From the NCBI GenBank assembly GCA_964582415.1, contig CAZOSF010000006.1, positions 1 to 60,196 of the forward strand: 60,196 nucleotides of DNA. Reading direction: 5' to 3'. Made by a program: the position numbers and the translations under genes. The notes under the pieces were generated by a model. The model was not told where the DNA came from. It saw only the letters and a program-made list of their open reading frames with translations, and did not search any database. This DNA is from CAZOSF01 sp964582415 (GTDB lineage: Bacteria; Bacteroidota; Bacteroidia; Flavobacteriales; Flavobacteriaceae). Shown piece after piece: positions 24,262-33,019 of this stretch (within the stretch, counting starts at the first letter, position 1; each line of letters opens with the position of its first letter).

Positions 24262-25152
24262 ATGTTAAGAATTCTTACAATTTGTGCCTTATTGTGCGGA
24301 AGTACTGCACTTTTTGCGCAGCATACCCTACAATATAAATTCAAAAAAGGAGATACCTTCCATGTAGAACAGGAAGCCATCCAAAATATGGATCAGGATA
24401 TTGAAGGTACTATCAACAAGAATAAGAATACAATAACGGCAAAATACAGTTTTACCGTAGACAGTGTATTCACCGATCGTTTTGTACTTACAACAGTATT
24501 CGATATGATGCAATTTAGGTCGGAATCGAACACCTATGGCGTTTTTCTTGATGTTGACACAGAAAAAAGTACGGAAGGAATGGATGAAGATGCGCTACTG
24601 ATGCACCAAATCTTTTCTGCCATGTTGAACCAACCAATTACTGTCAATTTGCATAAGACGGGTAAGGTCATCTCCATCAAGGGGACAGAGGCAATGATCG
24701 ATGCCATGTTGGATGAAGTGGGAATTGAGGAAGAATTCGCAAGAAATATGGTTAAAAAGCAAGTGGAAAAAGATTTTGGGGATGAAGGATTGGCAGAAAG
24801 CATGGAGCAGCTCTTCTATCTTTATCCGAATAACGAGGTTTCCGTGGGAGATTCTTGGAAGAATAGTTATACTGGTGCCTTGGAAGCTGAAAATGTTTGG
24901 ACCTTAAAGGAATACGGGGGTGACGAGTTCGTATTGAATGCAACTGCCGATGTAACCCTGGATGAAGTCGATAGTGATTCCGGAGTACAGGTAACCCTTG
25001 TAGGCAACCAAGAAACCATAGCCATTATTGAAAAAGACAATGGTTTCATTAAAGAAGTAACTATTGACCAGGTGACCAAGGGTGCCACGAAATTACAAGG
25101 GATGAACTTTCCAACCACTATGGTGTCGAAAATCACTTTTAAAAGATTATAA
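24262..25152 (+). CDS. secreted DUF6263-like protein
   Basis: 296 residues with signal peptide MLRILTICALLCGSTALFAQ. The mature part is beta-rich (HTLQYKFKKGDTFHVEQEA, SFTVDSVFTDRFVLTTVFD, NQPITVNLHKTGKVISIKG) with a helical middle, and ends TTMVSKITFKRL. This resembles Bacteroidota proteins annotated as DUF6263, which have no known function. No T9SS tail or lipobox is present, so a periplasmic location is expected. The next gene starts 3 bases after the stop. Confidence 0.65.
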   Translation: MLRILTICALLCGSTALFAQHTLQYKFKKGDTFHVEQEAIQNMDQDIEGTINKNKNTITAKYSFTVDSVFTDRFVLTTVFDMMQFRSESNTYGVFLDVDTEKSTEGMDEDALLMHQIFSAMLNQPITVNLHKTGKVISIKGTEAMIDAMLDEVGIEEEFARNMVKKQVEKDFGDEGLAESMEQLFYLYPNNEVSVGDSWKNSYTGALEAENVWTLKEYGGDEFVLNATADVTLDEVDSDSGVQVTLVGNQETIAIIEKDNGFIKEVTIDQVTKGATKLQGMNFPTTMVSKITFKRL

Positions 25153-25155
25153 ACC

Positions 25156-25722
25156 ATGTTCAATAAAATTTTTAAACTAATACTAGCCGTTGGTATTTTT
25201 GGAGTTGCTATCTGGCAGTTTGTGGAGGGCAATATTGGTAATGGAATCATGTACCTTCTTCTGGCAGGAGTGTTTGTTTTTCTATATTACAAAAATGAAA
25301 TGATTCTTCTAGCTTTTTTGCGACTGAGAAAACAGGATTTTCCCGGCGCTAAGAAATGGTTGGATAGAATAAAAAACCCTGAAGGCGCCCTCGTGAAAAA
25401 GCAACAGGGGTACTATAATTATTTAAACGGACTTATGGTTTCCCAAACCAATATGAATGAGGCTGAAAAGTACTTCAGAAAAGCCGAGAAACTGGGATTG
25501 AGCATGAGTGCCGACATGGCCATGGTGAAGTTAAATTTGGCGGGGATTGCGATGACCAAAAATCGTAAAAGAGAAGCAGAGCTTTTACTCGCCGAAGCCA
25601 AAAAGCTGGATAAACACAATATGCTTACCGATCAAATCCAGTTGATGAAACAACAAATGAAAAAAGCGGGAATTCCGCGTCAACAGTTTGGGCGTGGAGG
25701 TCGCGGCGGAAGATACCGATAA
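25156..25722 (+). CDS. membrane protein with TPR-like tail
   Basis: 188 residues. Two N-terminal membrane helices (FKLILAVGIFGVAIWQF and NGIMYLLLAGVFVFLYY) are followed by a helical TPR-like region (about 70-165) with AEKYFRKAEKLGL and AELLLAEAKKLD, and a glycine/arginine-rich end (QFGRGGRGGRYR). The end resembles an RNA-binding RGG tail but is short. Probably co-transcribed with the preceding secreted protein gene; a strong terminator follows. Confidence 0.7.
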   Translation: MFNKIFKLILAVGIFGVAIWQFVEGNIGNGIMYLLLAGVFVFLYYKNEMILLAFLRLRKQDFPGAKKWLDRIKNPEGALVKKQQGYYNYLNGLMVSQTNMNEAEKYFRKAEKLGLSMSADMAMVKLNLAGIAMTKNRKREAELLLAEAKKLDKHNMLTDQIQLMKQQMKKAGIPRQQFGRGGRGGRYR

Positions 25723-25725
25723 TAA

Positions 25726-25761
25726 AAACCTAAGCGATAGTCGCTTAGGTTTCTTTTTTTT
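25726..25761 (+). terminator. intrinsic terminator after the TPR-like membrane protein gene
   Basis: Perfect 11-base stem AAACCTAAGCG (25726-25736) and CGCTTAGGTTT (25742-25752), 5-base loop, then a T-run to 25761. Confidence 0.9.
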
Positions 25762-25823
25762 AGTACCTTTTCCTTCAAATTGGTGTTAATTGTCCCAATG
25801 CCAAGCTAACCAAATCATCGCCT

Positions 25824-26501
25824 ATGGGTAAAATCATACTTACCCTACTTTTTTGTCTTGCCTACTTACCCCTCTTTTCTCAACTGGAAGAGCCTAGTAC
25901 CTATTTTTCTGATGCCATTGGAAAAAACATTCGTAAGTATAGGGTTAATGCCCGAAAGGCAATTGTCCGGAAGGATGAGGAACGCGCCCAATTTCTTTTC
26001 GATTCATTGGTGGATAATGTCGTGATCGGTAGCAAACTGGATAATTTTAAAGTCCGAAGGTTTCCAAGGAAGAAAATCGAACTGCATGACTTCGAGAAAC
26101 CTATTTACCTGATAACATATGCCACATGGTGTGTCCCTGGAGTTGGTGAATTGCCAGCTCTTAACGACATTGTTGACGCCAATCATGAAGAAATCGATTT
26201 TGTTATCCTATTCTGGGGATCGAAACAAAAGATACGGGAATTACGCCGTGAATTAAGTCGAAATATCACTGTCCTTTACGTAGATGAAAAAGAAAACCGG
26301 AATGATTTCGTCATTCGATGCATGAAGCATAGTCTGGGCTTTCCGACCACCTTTTTAATCGATAAGGACAAAACTATTTTGGATGTACGCCGCACCTTTT
26401 TCCATAGATATGGGGAGGCATATTCAAGCTCCTATAATAGCCACTACCAAACCTATATCAGTGGGGTATCTCTTTTAAAAGGCATAGCTTCAGACGAATA
26501 G
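25824..26501 (+). CDS. exported thioredoxin-like protein lacking the second active-site cysteine
   Basis: 225 residues, signal peptide MGKIILTLLFCLAYLPLFSQ. Residues about 72-200 show a TlpA/thioredoxin fold: PIYLITYATWCVPGVGELPAL, VILFWGSKQ, and the cis-proline GFPTTFLIDKDKTIL. The active site reads WCVPG (Cys103), so the resolving cysteine of WCxxC is replaced by Gly106. A one-cysteine protein can still act by glutathione- or peroxiredoxin-like chemistry, or may be structural. The stop abuts the convergent TauE gene. Confidence 0.75.
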   Translation: MGKIILTLLFCLAYLPLFSQLEEPSTYFSDAIGKNIRKYRVNARKAIVRKDEERAQFLFDSLVDNVVIGSKLDNFKVRRFPRKKIELHDFEKPIYLITYATWCVPGVGELPALNDIVDANHEEIDFVILFWGSKQKIRELRRELSRNITVLYVDEKENRNDFVIRCMKHSLGFPTTFLIDKDKTILDVRRTFFHRYGEAYSSSYNSHYQTYISGVSLLKGIASDE

Positions 26502-26882
26502 CTACTTCGAAAAGAAGAGTTTTACAGCGGCAATAACTAACACGAAGGCAAAAATTTTCTTCAATAAAGCCTGGTCCAACCGTACTGCCAATTTCGACCC
26601 CAACCACCCTCCTACAACGAAACAAACAGCCATGATGAGTGCATATTTCCAATCGATAACATGGCCCGCTTTATGATAGGTATAGGCTGCAATGAAGGTG
26701 ACGGGTACGGCTAAAACTGCTAAACTCGTCCCTTGAGCTTCATGTTGGTCATACCCCAAAAGTAAAATCATTAAAGGAATCATCACTACTCCCCCACCAA
26801 CGCCCATAAAACCACTAAAAATACCCGCTAGCACCCCTATTAGCACAAGGGTGAGCATAATTTGTACGCTCATGGGTTTCAT
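26502..26882 (-). CDS. short TauE/SafE-family membrane protein
   Basis: 126 residues with about four membrane helices. The start MSVQIMLTLVLIGVLAGIFSG, the glycine-rich GFMGVGGGVVMIPLMILL and VGGWLGSKLAVRL match one half of the TauE/SafE permease repeat. Classical members have about 250 residues and two such halves; this single-repeat form presumably dimerises. Members export sulfur-containing anions, but the substrate here is unknown. Its ATG overlaps the stop of the lytic transglycosylase gene (ATGA). Confidence 0.8.
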   Translation of the reverse strand: MKPMSVQIMLTLVLIGVLAGIFSGFMGVGGGVVMIPLMILLLGYDQHEAQGTSLAVLAVPVTFIAAYTYHKAGHVIDWKYALIMAVCFVVGGWLGSKLAVRLDQALLKKIFAFVLVIAAVKLFFSK

Positions 26883-27820
26883 ATGTTTTTATAATAGCCT
26901 TTCTCGGGAATTTCGATATAATACGCTTTCCCAGTAGCATTTTTAAGATAGGTATCCCGCAGCCAAGGATTATGGATTTTCAGGATTTTATAATTGATTT
27001 CAAACTTTTTGGCGAATGCTACGAAGTCGGTTACCGCCGTATCCACTTTCACTTTGTAGGTGGGAACGGCCGTATATAAATCCTTTTCCCTAAAATTGAA
27101 ACCATACTTTTTGGGATGGTTCAAAATTTCCTTGAGCGCCAAGATTCTGAAGACATATCGAGACGTTTCACCATTTAACAACAAATCGTAATAACCGTCT
27201 ACATCTTGTCGATTCAATTGTTTATTTACTCCTCCATTTCCCGCGTTATAAGCGGCGGCTGCAAGGGTCCAGGACCCAAACCGTTCTTGCGAATCCTTTA
27301 GATAATCGGCAGCTACCTTAGTAGCTAATTCTAAATTATACCGTTCATCAACATAGTCGTTAATTTCGAGTCCGTACTCCTTACCCGTCGTTTTAAGGAA
27401 TTGCCAAAATCCCGCCGCCCCGGCTGGGGACTTTACATTTTCCAAACCGCTTTCAGCAATGGCCAGATACTTGAAATCATCGGGCAAATTATTTTCTTTC
27501 AACAACGGTTCGATAATTGGAAAATATTTATTGGCCTTTTTGAAAAGAAGCAGTGCGTTCGACTGCCAATAGGTATTGACCAACAATTCACGATCCATAC
27601 GTTCACGGATGTCCGGATCCTCCAAGGGAACCCTCTCGCCGGCAAAATCCATCTCTGCAGGGAGTTCCAGCGCATAGACGTTGTAATCGTTCACTAATTT
27701 TTCTTCAAGGTCATCCGATTTGTTTGCCTTGATTTGTGTGGTTTCTTGGGTAGCATCGGTAGTTAACCAACCTATGGTCAACAGCACTGTAACCAATCCG
27801 ATTTTCGATAAAATATTCAT
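26879..27820 (-). CDS. lytic transglycosylase (SLT/MltD-like catalytic domain)
   Basis: 313 residues with an N-terminal signal (MNILSKIGLVTVLLTIGWL). The SLT domain (about 112-230) has the catalytic Glu123 in YLAIAESGLEN, then SPAGAAGFWQF, YNLELATKVAADYLKD and AAAAYNAGNGGVNK. It cleaves the glycan strand of peptidoglycan to 1,6-anhydro products. There is no LysM repeat, unlike E. coli MltD. The rest (about 240-313) has no recognised domain. Confidence 0.9.
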   Translation of the reverse strand: MNILSKIGLVTVLLTIGWLTTDATQETTQIKANKSDDLEEKLVNDYNVYALELPAEMDFAGERVPLEDPDIRERMDRELLVNTYWQSNALLLFKKANKYFPIIEPLLKENNLPDDFKYLAIAESGLENVKSPAGAAGFWQFLKTTGKEYGLEINDYVDERYNLELATKVAADYLKDSQERFGSWTLAAAAYNAGNGGVNKQLNRQDVDGYYDLLLNGETSRYVFRILALKEILNHPKKYGFNFREKDLYTAVPTYKVKVDTAVTDFVAFAKKFEINYKILKIHNPWLRDTYLKNATGKAYYIEIPEKGYYKNI

Positions 27821-27863
27821 AGGAAGGATTTTTTCTAAAGATAATTAATTCGAAGCCGTCCCT

Positions 27864-28523
27864 TCAGTCGTTCATTATAATATTTTGCAAAAGCGTCGAA
27901 ATTTTACTCGCTTTGTTCAAAATCATTACATGGGTGCCTCCTTCAACAATAATGGCCCCTTCGATATATCGAATGGGAAATACCATATCCTGATCACCAT
28001 GAATATGTACCACTTTAGGATCTGCCTCCTTTCTTTCCCAGTGCACCATTTGATAGATTGCCCAATCCAGATAAACTTTATCACGAACCGAAATGTATTC
28101 ATTGTACAATCGAAGTCGTTTCTTACTCTTTGGTCCTATTGCATAAATGGTAAAATCTTCCACACTGGAAGCCAACTGAGTGGGCAATAATCGGTACGCC
28201 TTGGTGCTCCTGGCAAATTTCATCCTGCGGGGAAACTCTTGGCAACTTTTCACACTACTGATGATGATCAGCTTCTTTACTTTTAAATAAGCGGCCATTT
28301 CTTGCACGATAACACCTCCGAAAGAAACTCCCACCAAAACAGGTTCCGGAGCCGTGACCTCAGCGGCTAAGCGTTGGGCGTACTGTGTTAAAGATTCGTT
28401 TTTTTCGGGAATAAGCCATTCCAAGAGATGAATTTCGAAGTGATCTTCGGGCAGACGAATATTCTTGAATATCTCTTTTCCAGCTGCCATTCCAGGCATG
28501 AAGTACACGTGAATCTTAGACAT
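27864..28523 (-). CDS. alpha/beta-hydrolase
   Basis: 219 residues, cytoplasmic. Nucleophile elbow GVSFGG with Ser67, acid residue in HIHGDQDMVFP (Asp178 or Asp180) and GGTHVMI with His199 make a complete catalytic triad. The oxyanion segment near the start is YFMPGMAAGKE. Substrate is unknown. It is divergent from the pirin gene. Confidence 0.85.
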   Translation of the reverse strand: MSKIHVYFMPGMAAGKEIFKNIRLPEDHFEIHLLEWLIPEKNESLTQYAQRLAAEVTAPEPVLVGVSFGGVIVQEMAAYLKVKKLIIISSVKSCQEFPRRMKFARSTKAYRLLPTQLASSVEDFTIYAIGPKSKKRLRLYNEYISVRDKVYLDWAIYQMVHWERKEADPKVVHIHGDQDMVFPIRYIEGAIIVEGGTHVMILNKASKISTLLQNIIMND

Positions 28524-28534
28524 CCTGCCTTTTG

Positions 28535-28592
28535 CTTTAACAGAGTTTTTAGGTAGGGAAAGGTATAAAATTTGTAACTTTACTCTGTAAAG
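28535..28592. promoter_or_regulatory. inverted repeat between hydrolase and pirin genes
   Basis: CTTTACTCTGTAAAG (28578-28592) is a 6+6 palindrome with a 3-base centre, and CTTTAACAGAGT (28535-28546) is nearly its half-complement further upstream. This could be two operators of a dimeric regulator between divergent genes. No regulator gene is adjacent. Confidence 0.3.
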
Positions 28593-28624
28593 ATAGTGTT
28601 ATCCATTGATTGTATTTGAAAGCT

Positions 28625-29341
28625 ATGAAAAAGATATTACATCCAGCTACAACCAGGGGCAGCGCTGATTACGGATGGTTGAAGGCCAATTATTCCTTCA
28701 GCTTTGCCAATTATTTCGACCCCAATCGCATTCAATTTGGCTTGCTTCGCGTTTTGAATGACGACACCGTAGCACCTGCGATGGGATTCGGAAAGCACCC
28801 CCATCAAAACATGGAAATCGTAACCATTCCACAATCAGGATCTCTTAGACACAAGGATTCCATGGGGAATGAAGGTGTTATCACTTCCGGTGAAATTCAA
28901 GTAATGAGCGCTGGAAGTGGTGTAGAACACAGTGAAGTGAACGCAAGTCCGAGAGAACCCGTAAAACTTTTTCAGATTTGGGTATTTCCGGAAACCCAAA
29001 ACGTTCCACCTCGTTACGACCAAAAGAAGATTGCCAATTTAATCAGCCCTAACCAAATCAGTACCGTGGTTAAACCACGTTCTGAAGCCAAAGACGATGA
29101 GCTTTGGGTTCACCAACAGGCCTACTTTAATCTTGGTGAATTTACGGAAGATAAAGAGGTGAGCTATTCCCTTAAGCAAGGTGGTCATGGAGTCTATATC
29201 ATGGTCATTGAAGGCTCGCTAACCGTAGATGGAGAGACCCTAAACACACGGGATGCCATTGGCATTTGGGATACCGAATTGGTTCCTATGCAAGTGGTGA
29301 AAAATACCCGATTGTTATTGATCGAAGTACCAATGAATTAA
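28625..29341 (+). CDS. pirin-family cupin
   Basis: 238 residues starting MKKILHPATTRG; a TTG five codons earlier is less likely. Pirin features: FGLLRVLNDDTVAPAMGFGKHPHQNMEIVTI carries the metal-binding His cluster, then GEIQVMSAGSGVEHSE with His and Glu; the C-terminal cupin follows. YhaK/YhhW-like bacterial pirins can show quercetinase activity, but the role here is unknown. The downstream GNAT gene is separated by 15 bases and is likely co-transcribed. Confidence 0.9.
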   Translation: MKKILHPATTRGSADYGWLKANYSFSFANYFDPNRIQFGLLRVLNDDTVAPAMGFGKHPHQNMEIVTIPQSGSLRHKDSMGNEGVITSGEIQVMSAGSGVEHSEVNASPREPVKLFQIWVFPETQNVPPRYDQKKIANLISPNQISTVVKPRSEAKDDELWVHQQAYFNLGEFTEDKEVSYSLKQGGHGVYIMVIEGSLTVDGETLNTRDAIGIWDTELVPMQVVKNTRLLLIEVPMN

Positions 29342-29356
29342 TAAATCCAATCCCCC

Positions 29357-29656
29357 ATGAAGGATGAAGTAGAGATTACAGACAACGAATTCTTGCGACA
29401 GTTCGAACTGGAAGTTGGCGACAACATGGCCAGAATTGAATATGCATTGCAAGAACGGAAAATTTTCCTGACCAAGTATGACATGCCAGAAGACATGGAA
29501 GAGCAAGGTTTTCGGGATATTTTTATTAAAGCTGTATTTGAGGAAGTGAAAAAGCGTGGCATCAGTTTGGTGCCCACCAGTCCTGAAATAGCTGGATTTC
29601 TTCGAAAAAACCGTAGAATGTACAAAAGTTTGCTGCCAGTGGGCATCAATATTTGA
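29357..29656 (+). CDS. small GNAT-like N-acetyltransferase (YjdJ-type)
   Basis: 99 residues. The motifs FELEVGDNMARIEYALQERKIFLTKYDMPE and the helix following EEQGFRDIFIKAVFEEVKKRGISLVPTSP match the short Gcn5-like family (COG2388), which has an acetyl-CoA site but few known substrates. Convergent with mtaB, with only 3 bases between the stops. Confidence 0.8.
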   Translation: MKDEVEITDNEFLRQFELEVGDNMARIEYALQERKIFLTKYDMPEDMEEQGFRDIFIKAVFEEVKKRGISLVPTSPEIAGFLRKNRRMYKSLLPVGINI

Positions 29657-29659
29657 TTG

Positions 29660-31012
29660 CTACAATACTACCGGAGCTTCTTGAAATTCCAAACGTACCA
29701 ACCCATCCTCATCGATATGGGTGAGTCGGACTTTGTGTAATGTGTTCACTAAGTAGGGATTCCAAGGAGCTTTTACTTTTACATAATTTTCCGTAAAACC
29801 ATGGATATACCCCTCCTTGTTTTCCCCTTCAAAGAGAACGGTTCTCTGGGTTCCTAACTGACTTTCGTAAAATGCCCTTCTCTTTTTAGCTGAAAGTCCG
29901 CGCAGCATCTTACTTCTTTTGGCCCGAACCTTTAGTGGAACTACCTCATCCATTTCAGCAGCAACCGTATTATCCCGTTCAGAATAAGTAAACACATGAA
30001 GATAAGAAATGTCCAAATCATTCAAATAATGATAGGTTTCCAGAAAATGCTCGTCGGTTTCCCCTGGAAACCCAACTATCACATCCACCCCAATACAGGC
30101 ATCGGGCATGACTTTACGAATGCGCCCTACCCGTTCGGTATATACTTCCCTTTGATATCTGCGGCGCATCAATTTTAGCAAATCGTTACTGCCACTTTGC
30201 AATGGAATATGAAAATGAGGCACAAACGTTCGAGATTGTGCAACAAAATCGATGGTTTCGTTTTTTAGCAGGTTGGGCTCGATAGAGGAGATCCGAAGGC
30301 GTTCTATACCTTCTACCTTATCCAAGGCTTCGCATAAATCGAAAAAGGTATGTTCGTGCTTTTTATTTCCAAATTCACCTTTTCCGTAATCCCCGATATT
30401 TACTCCGGTAAGTACAATTTCCTTGATTCCTTGAGCGGAGATTTCAGCAGCATTCTTTAGTACATTCTCCAAGGTATCGCTTCTTGAAATTCCGCGAGCT
30501 AAGGGAATAGTACAATACGTGCATTTATAATCACAACCGTCCTGAACCTTCAAAAATGCTCGGGTGCGGTCTCCAATTGAGTAGGAACCCACATAAAAAT
30601 CGGCTTCTTCGATTTCACAACTATGCACAATCGCTCCTTCCCTTACAGTACCCAAATCAGAATCAAGCAATTCGTTCAAATAGCTTGTCACCTTAAATTT
30701 CTCGGTAGCCCCCAAAACTAAATCAACCCCATCTACTGCAGCCAATTCTTCTGGTTTCAATTGCGCATAACAACCCACAGCAATAACAAAAGCATCAGGG
30801 TTTACTTTCAATGCTTGCTTCACGATACTTTTGAATCGCTTATCGGCATTTTCGGTGACGCTACAGGTATTGATTACATATATAGCCGCCTTTTCCGTAA
30901 ACTCGACTCTCTCGAAACCTTCTTCCTGAAAACTTCTAGCAATGGTAGAGGTTTCGCTGAAGTTTAACTTACAGCCCAAAGTGTAAAATGCGACTTTTTT
31001 TGTAGCGTTCAT
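29660..31012 (-). CDS. mtaB: tRNA t6A37 methylthiotransferase MtaB
   Basis: 450 residues, complete. The N-terminal UPF0004 domain has Cys14 (TLGCKLNFSE), Cys50 (NTCSV) and Cys81 (GCYAQ); the radical-SAM cluster is CDYKCTYC (Cys160, 164, 167), followed by PLARGISRS and a C-terminal TRAM domain. It makes ms2t6A37 in tRNA. The motif order and length distinguish it from MiaB and RimO. Confidence 0.94.
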   Translation of the reverse strand: MNATKKVAFYTLGCKLNFSETSTIARSFQEEGFERVEFTEKAAIYVINTCSVTENADKRFKSIVKQALKVNPDAFVIAVGCYAQLKPEELAAVDGVDLVLGATEKFKVTSYLNELLDSDLGTVREGAIVHSCEIEEADFYVGSYSIGDRTRAFLKVQDGCDYKCTYCTIPLARGISRSDTLENVLKNAAEISAQGIKEIVLTGVNIGDYGKGEFGNKKHEHTFFDLCEALDKVEGIERLRISSIEPNLLKNETIDFVAQSRTFVPHFHIPLQSGSNDLLKLMRRRYQREVYTERVGRIRKVMPDACIGVDVIVGFPGETDEHFLETYHYLNDLDISYLHVFTYSERDNTVAAEMDEVVPLKVRAKRSKMLRGLSAKKRRAFYESQLGTQRTVLFEGENKEGYIHGFTENYVKVKAPWNPYLVNTLHKVRLTHIDEDGLVRLEFQEAPVVL

Positions 31013-31035
31013 TCTTGTATTTTAGCAAGAGGATG

Positions 31036-31065
31036 CAAAAGTACAAACTATTCTTGGATCCCAAA
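31036..31065 (-). promoter_or_regulatory. putative mtaB promoter
   Basis: Minus strand TTTG (31065 to 31062), 18 bases, TACTTTTG (31043 to 31036). The ATG of mtaB follows 23 bases later. One base short of the common 19-base spacing. Confidence 0.5.
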
Positions 31066-31070
31066 AACCC

Positions 31071-32690
31071 ATGAACCATCTTACCAAAGGTCTAATTTTC
31101 TTTTTATCAGTTGTTTGCGCGTTACTTTTTTTGGTTTCCTGCACAAACAGCCGGAAGGATTCCAAAGATCATTTGGTGTTCCGATATAACGAACACAGTA
31201 ATATTACCTCCTTGGATCCAGCCTTTGCAAGGAATCCACAAAATATTTGGCCCACCAATCAGCTCTTTAATGGCTTGGTACAGTTGGACGACTCCCTTAA
31301 TATTCGTCCGGACATCGCCCAATCGTGGGAAATAATCGATAGTACCCTAACCTATCGTTTCTTTTTACGGGAGGATGTATATTTTCATAAATCCGGTTTG
31401 TTTGGTGCCGATTCTACCCGGGCGGTTACTGCCGCTGATTTTGTGTATAGTTTCAACCGACTTACCGATCCAAAAATTGCCTCCCCCGGGAGCTGGGTGC
31501 TTCAAAATGTAGCCAGGTACTGGGCCGAGGATGAGCGCACCTTCACCATTCAATTGAACAAACCGTTTCCTCCGTTCTTAGGGTTGCTATCCATGCGGTA
31601 TTGTTCGGTTGTCCCAAAGGAAGTAGTCGAATTCCATGGAAATGAATTCAGAAGTCACCCTATTGGCACCGGTCCTTTTCAATTCAAACTTTGGGAAGAA
31701 AACGTGAAGTTGGTTTTTCGTAAAAACCCCCATTACTTTGAAACAGACGAGGACGGGATACAACTACCCTATTTAGAAGCAGTGGCCATCACTTTCCTTC
31801 CGGACAAACAAAGTGAATTCCTGCAATTCGCTCAAGGGAAGTTGGATTTTATTTCTGGGTTGGACAATTCCTATAAGGATGAGATTCTCACAACTACTGG
31901 TGCGCTTCAAGAGCGGTACATAAAAGAAGTGAAACTAATTAGTTGTCCTTATTTAAATACGGAATACCTCGGTTTTTTTATGGGTACGGATGCACCAGAA
32001 ATTCAATCGAATGCATTGCGTCAAGCCATTAATTATGGTTTCGACCGAAGGAAAATGGTTACCTACCTTCGAAATGGTATGGGAATCCCCGCCGAGCACG
32101 GATTCATTCCGAAAGGACTCCCAGGTTTCGAGGAAATAGATGGCTATTCTTACCAACCAGAACTCGCCAAATCTCTGGTGGCTCAGTATATTCAGGAATC
32201 AGGAGATGAGCAGCCAGAAATCGTCATTGGTACTAATAGTCAGTATTTGGATATATGTGAGTTTATTCAGCGTGAATTAGAAAAAGTAGGTATTAAAGTA
32301 ACCGTCGATGTGATGCCCCCTTCTACTCTTCGTCAAATGAAAAGCGCCGGTGAGCTTATGGTCTTTAGGGCCAGCTGGGTGGCCGATTATCCAGATGCTG
32401 AAAATTACCTATCCCTGTTTTACAGTCCGAATTTCACCCCCAACGGCCCAAATTATATGCATTACAAAAGCACGCTCATGGACAGTCTCTACGAATCCTC
32501 TTTGAATCTAACCAATATTGAAGACCGCAAACTTCTGTATACCAAAATGGATTCCCTCATTGTTGCAGACGCCCCGGTTGTTCCTTTGTTTTATGACAAA
32601 GCCATTCGATTTGTCCGTAAAAATGTTCATGGATTGGGAATCAACCCACAGAACTTCTTATTTCTCAAGCGTGTTCGAAAAGACCAATAG
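31071..32690 (+). CDS. oligopeptide-binding lipoprotein (OppA/DppA-type)
   Basis: 539 residues; signal with lipobox LFLVSC (Cys24). The class C binding-protein fold is clear: SNITSLDPAFARNPQNIW, LAQSWEI-type strand at DIAQSWEI, then ADFVYSFNRLTDP, the RSHPIGTGPFQFKLW segment and the late LFYSPNFTPNGPNYMHY. It captures peptides or similar solutes for an ABC importer. No permease or ATPase gene is adjacent, so its partners lie elsewhere. Confidence 0.92.
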   Translation: MNHLTKGLIFFLSVVCALLFLVSCTNSRKDSKDHLVFRYNEHSNITSLDPAFARNPQNIWPTNQLFNGLVQLDDSLNIRPDIAQSWEIIDSTLTYRFFLREDVYFHKSGLFGADSTRAVTAADFVYSFNRLTDPKIASPGSWVLQNVARYWAEDERTFTIQLNKPFPPFLGLLSMRYCSVVPKEVVEFHGNEFRSHPIGTGPFQFKLWEENVKLVFRKNPHYFETDEDGIQLPYLEAVAITFLPDKQSEFLQFAQGKLDFISGLDNSYKDEILTTTGALQERYIKEVKLISCPYLNTEYLGFFMGTDAPEIQSNALRQAINYGFDRRKMVTYLRNGMGIPAEHGFIPKGLPGFEEIDGYSYQPELAKSLVAQYIQESGDEQPEIVIGTNSQYLDICEFIQRELEKVGIKVTVDVMPPSTLRQMKSAGELMVFRASWVADYPDAENYLSLFYSPNFTPNGPNYMHYKSTLMDSLYESSLNLTNIEDRKLLYTKMDSLIVADAPVVPLFYDKAIRFVRKNVHGLGINPQNFLFLKRVRKDQ

Positions 32691-32736
32691 TGTAACAAAA
32701 TAATAGATTCCATTACCTATAAGTTAAAACAATAGT

Positions 32737-33018
32737 ATGAGTTTTGGTGGTTCTGTTGCAGCAATGCTCTCTTCATTACGGCATAATAAAAGAGAGCGGG
32801 TATCCCGCTTCGATAAGGAGCAACGTAAAAAGGAAGAGATACAGGGTATGTATGGTAAATTAGAAGATCATACAAGGATGGATCCCTATGCTTTCGGACA
32901 ATTTAAGAAGAAGTTGGAACGGGAGGCAAAAAAGGAAGAGCAAACCAGACGAGTGGCTCTTTTGATCATCAGCTTGGTGGTTATCTCCACATTAGGCTAT
33001 TTCCTCTATCTGTACTGA
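32737..33018 (+). CDS. small protein with C-terminal membrane anchor
   Basis: 93 residues. Positively charged soluble part (HNKRERVSRFDKEQRKKEE) followed by one membrane helix at the end (VALLIISLVVISTLGYFLYLY). The tail is in place for a tail-anchored protein. It starts MSFGGSVAAMLSSLRHN, a form seen in Bacteroidota without assigned function. Its stop lies 1 base before the convergent GlmU-like gene. Confidence 0.65.
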   Translation: MSFGGSVAAMLSSLRHNKRERVSRFDKEQRKKEEIQGMYGKLEDHTRMDPYAFGQFKKKLEREAKKEEQTRRVALLIISLVVISTLGYFLYLY

Positions 33019-33019
33019 T

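Noticed and set aside
28610..28624. A TTG start for the pirin gene
   Set aside because: The ATG at 28625 directly begins the conserved MKKILHPATTRG sequence.
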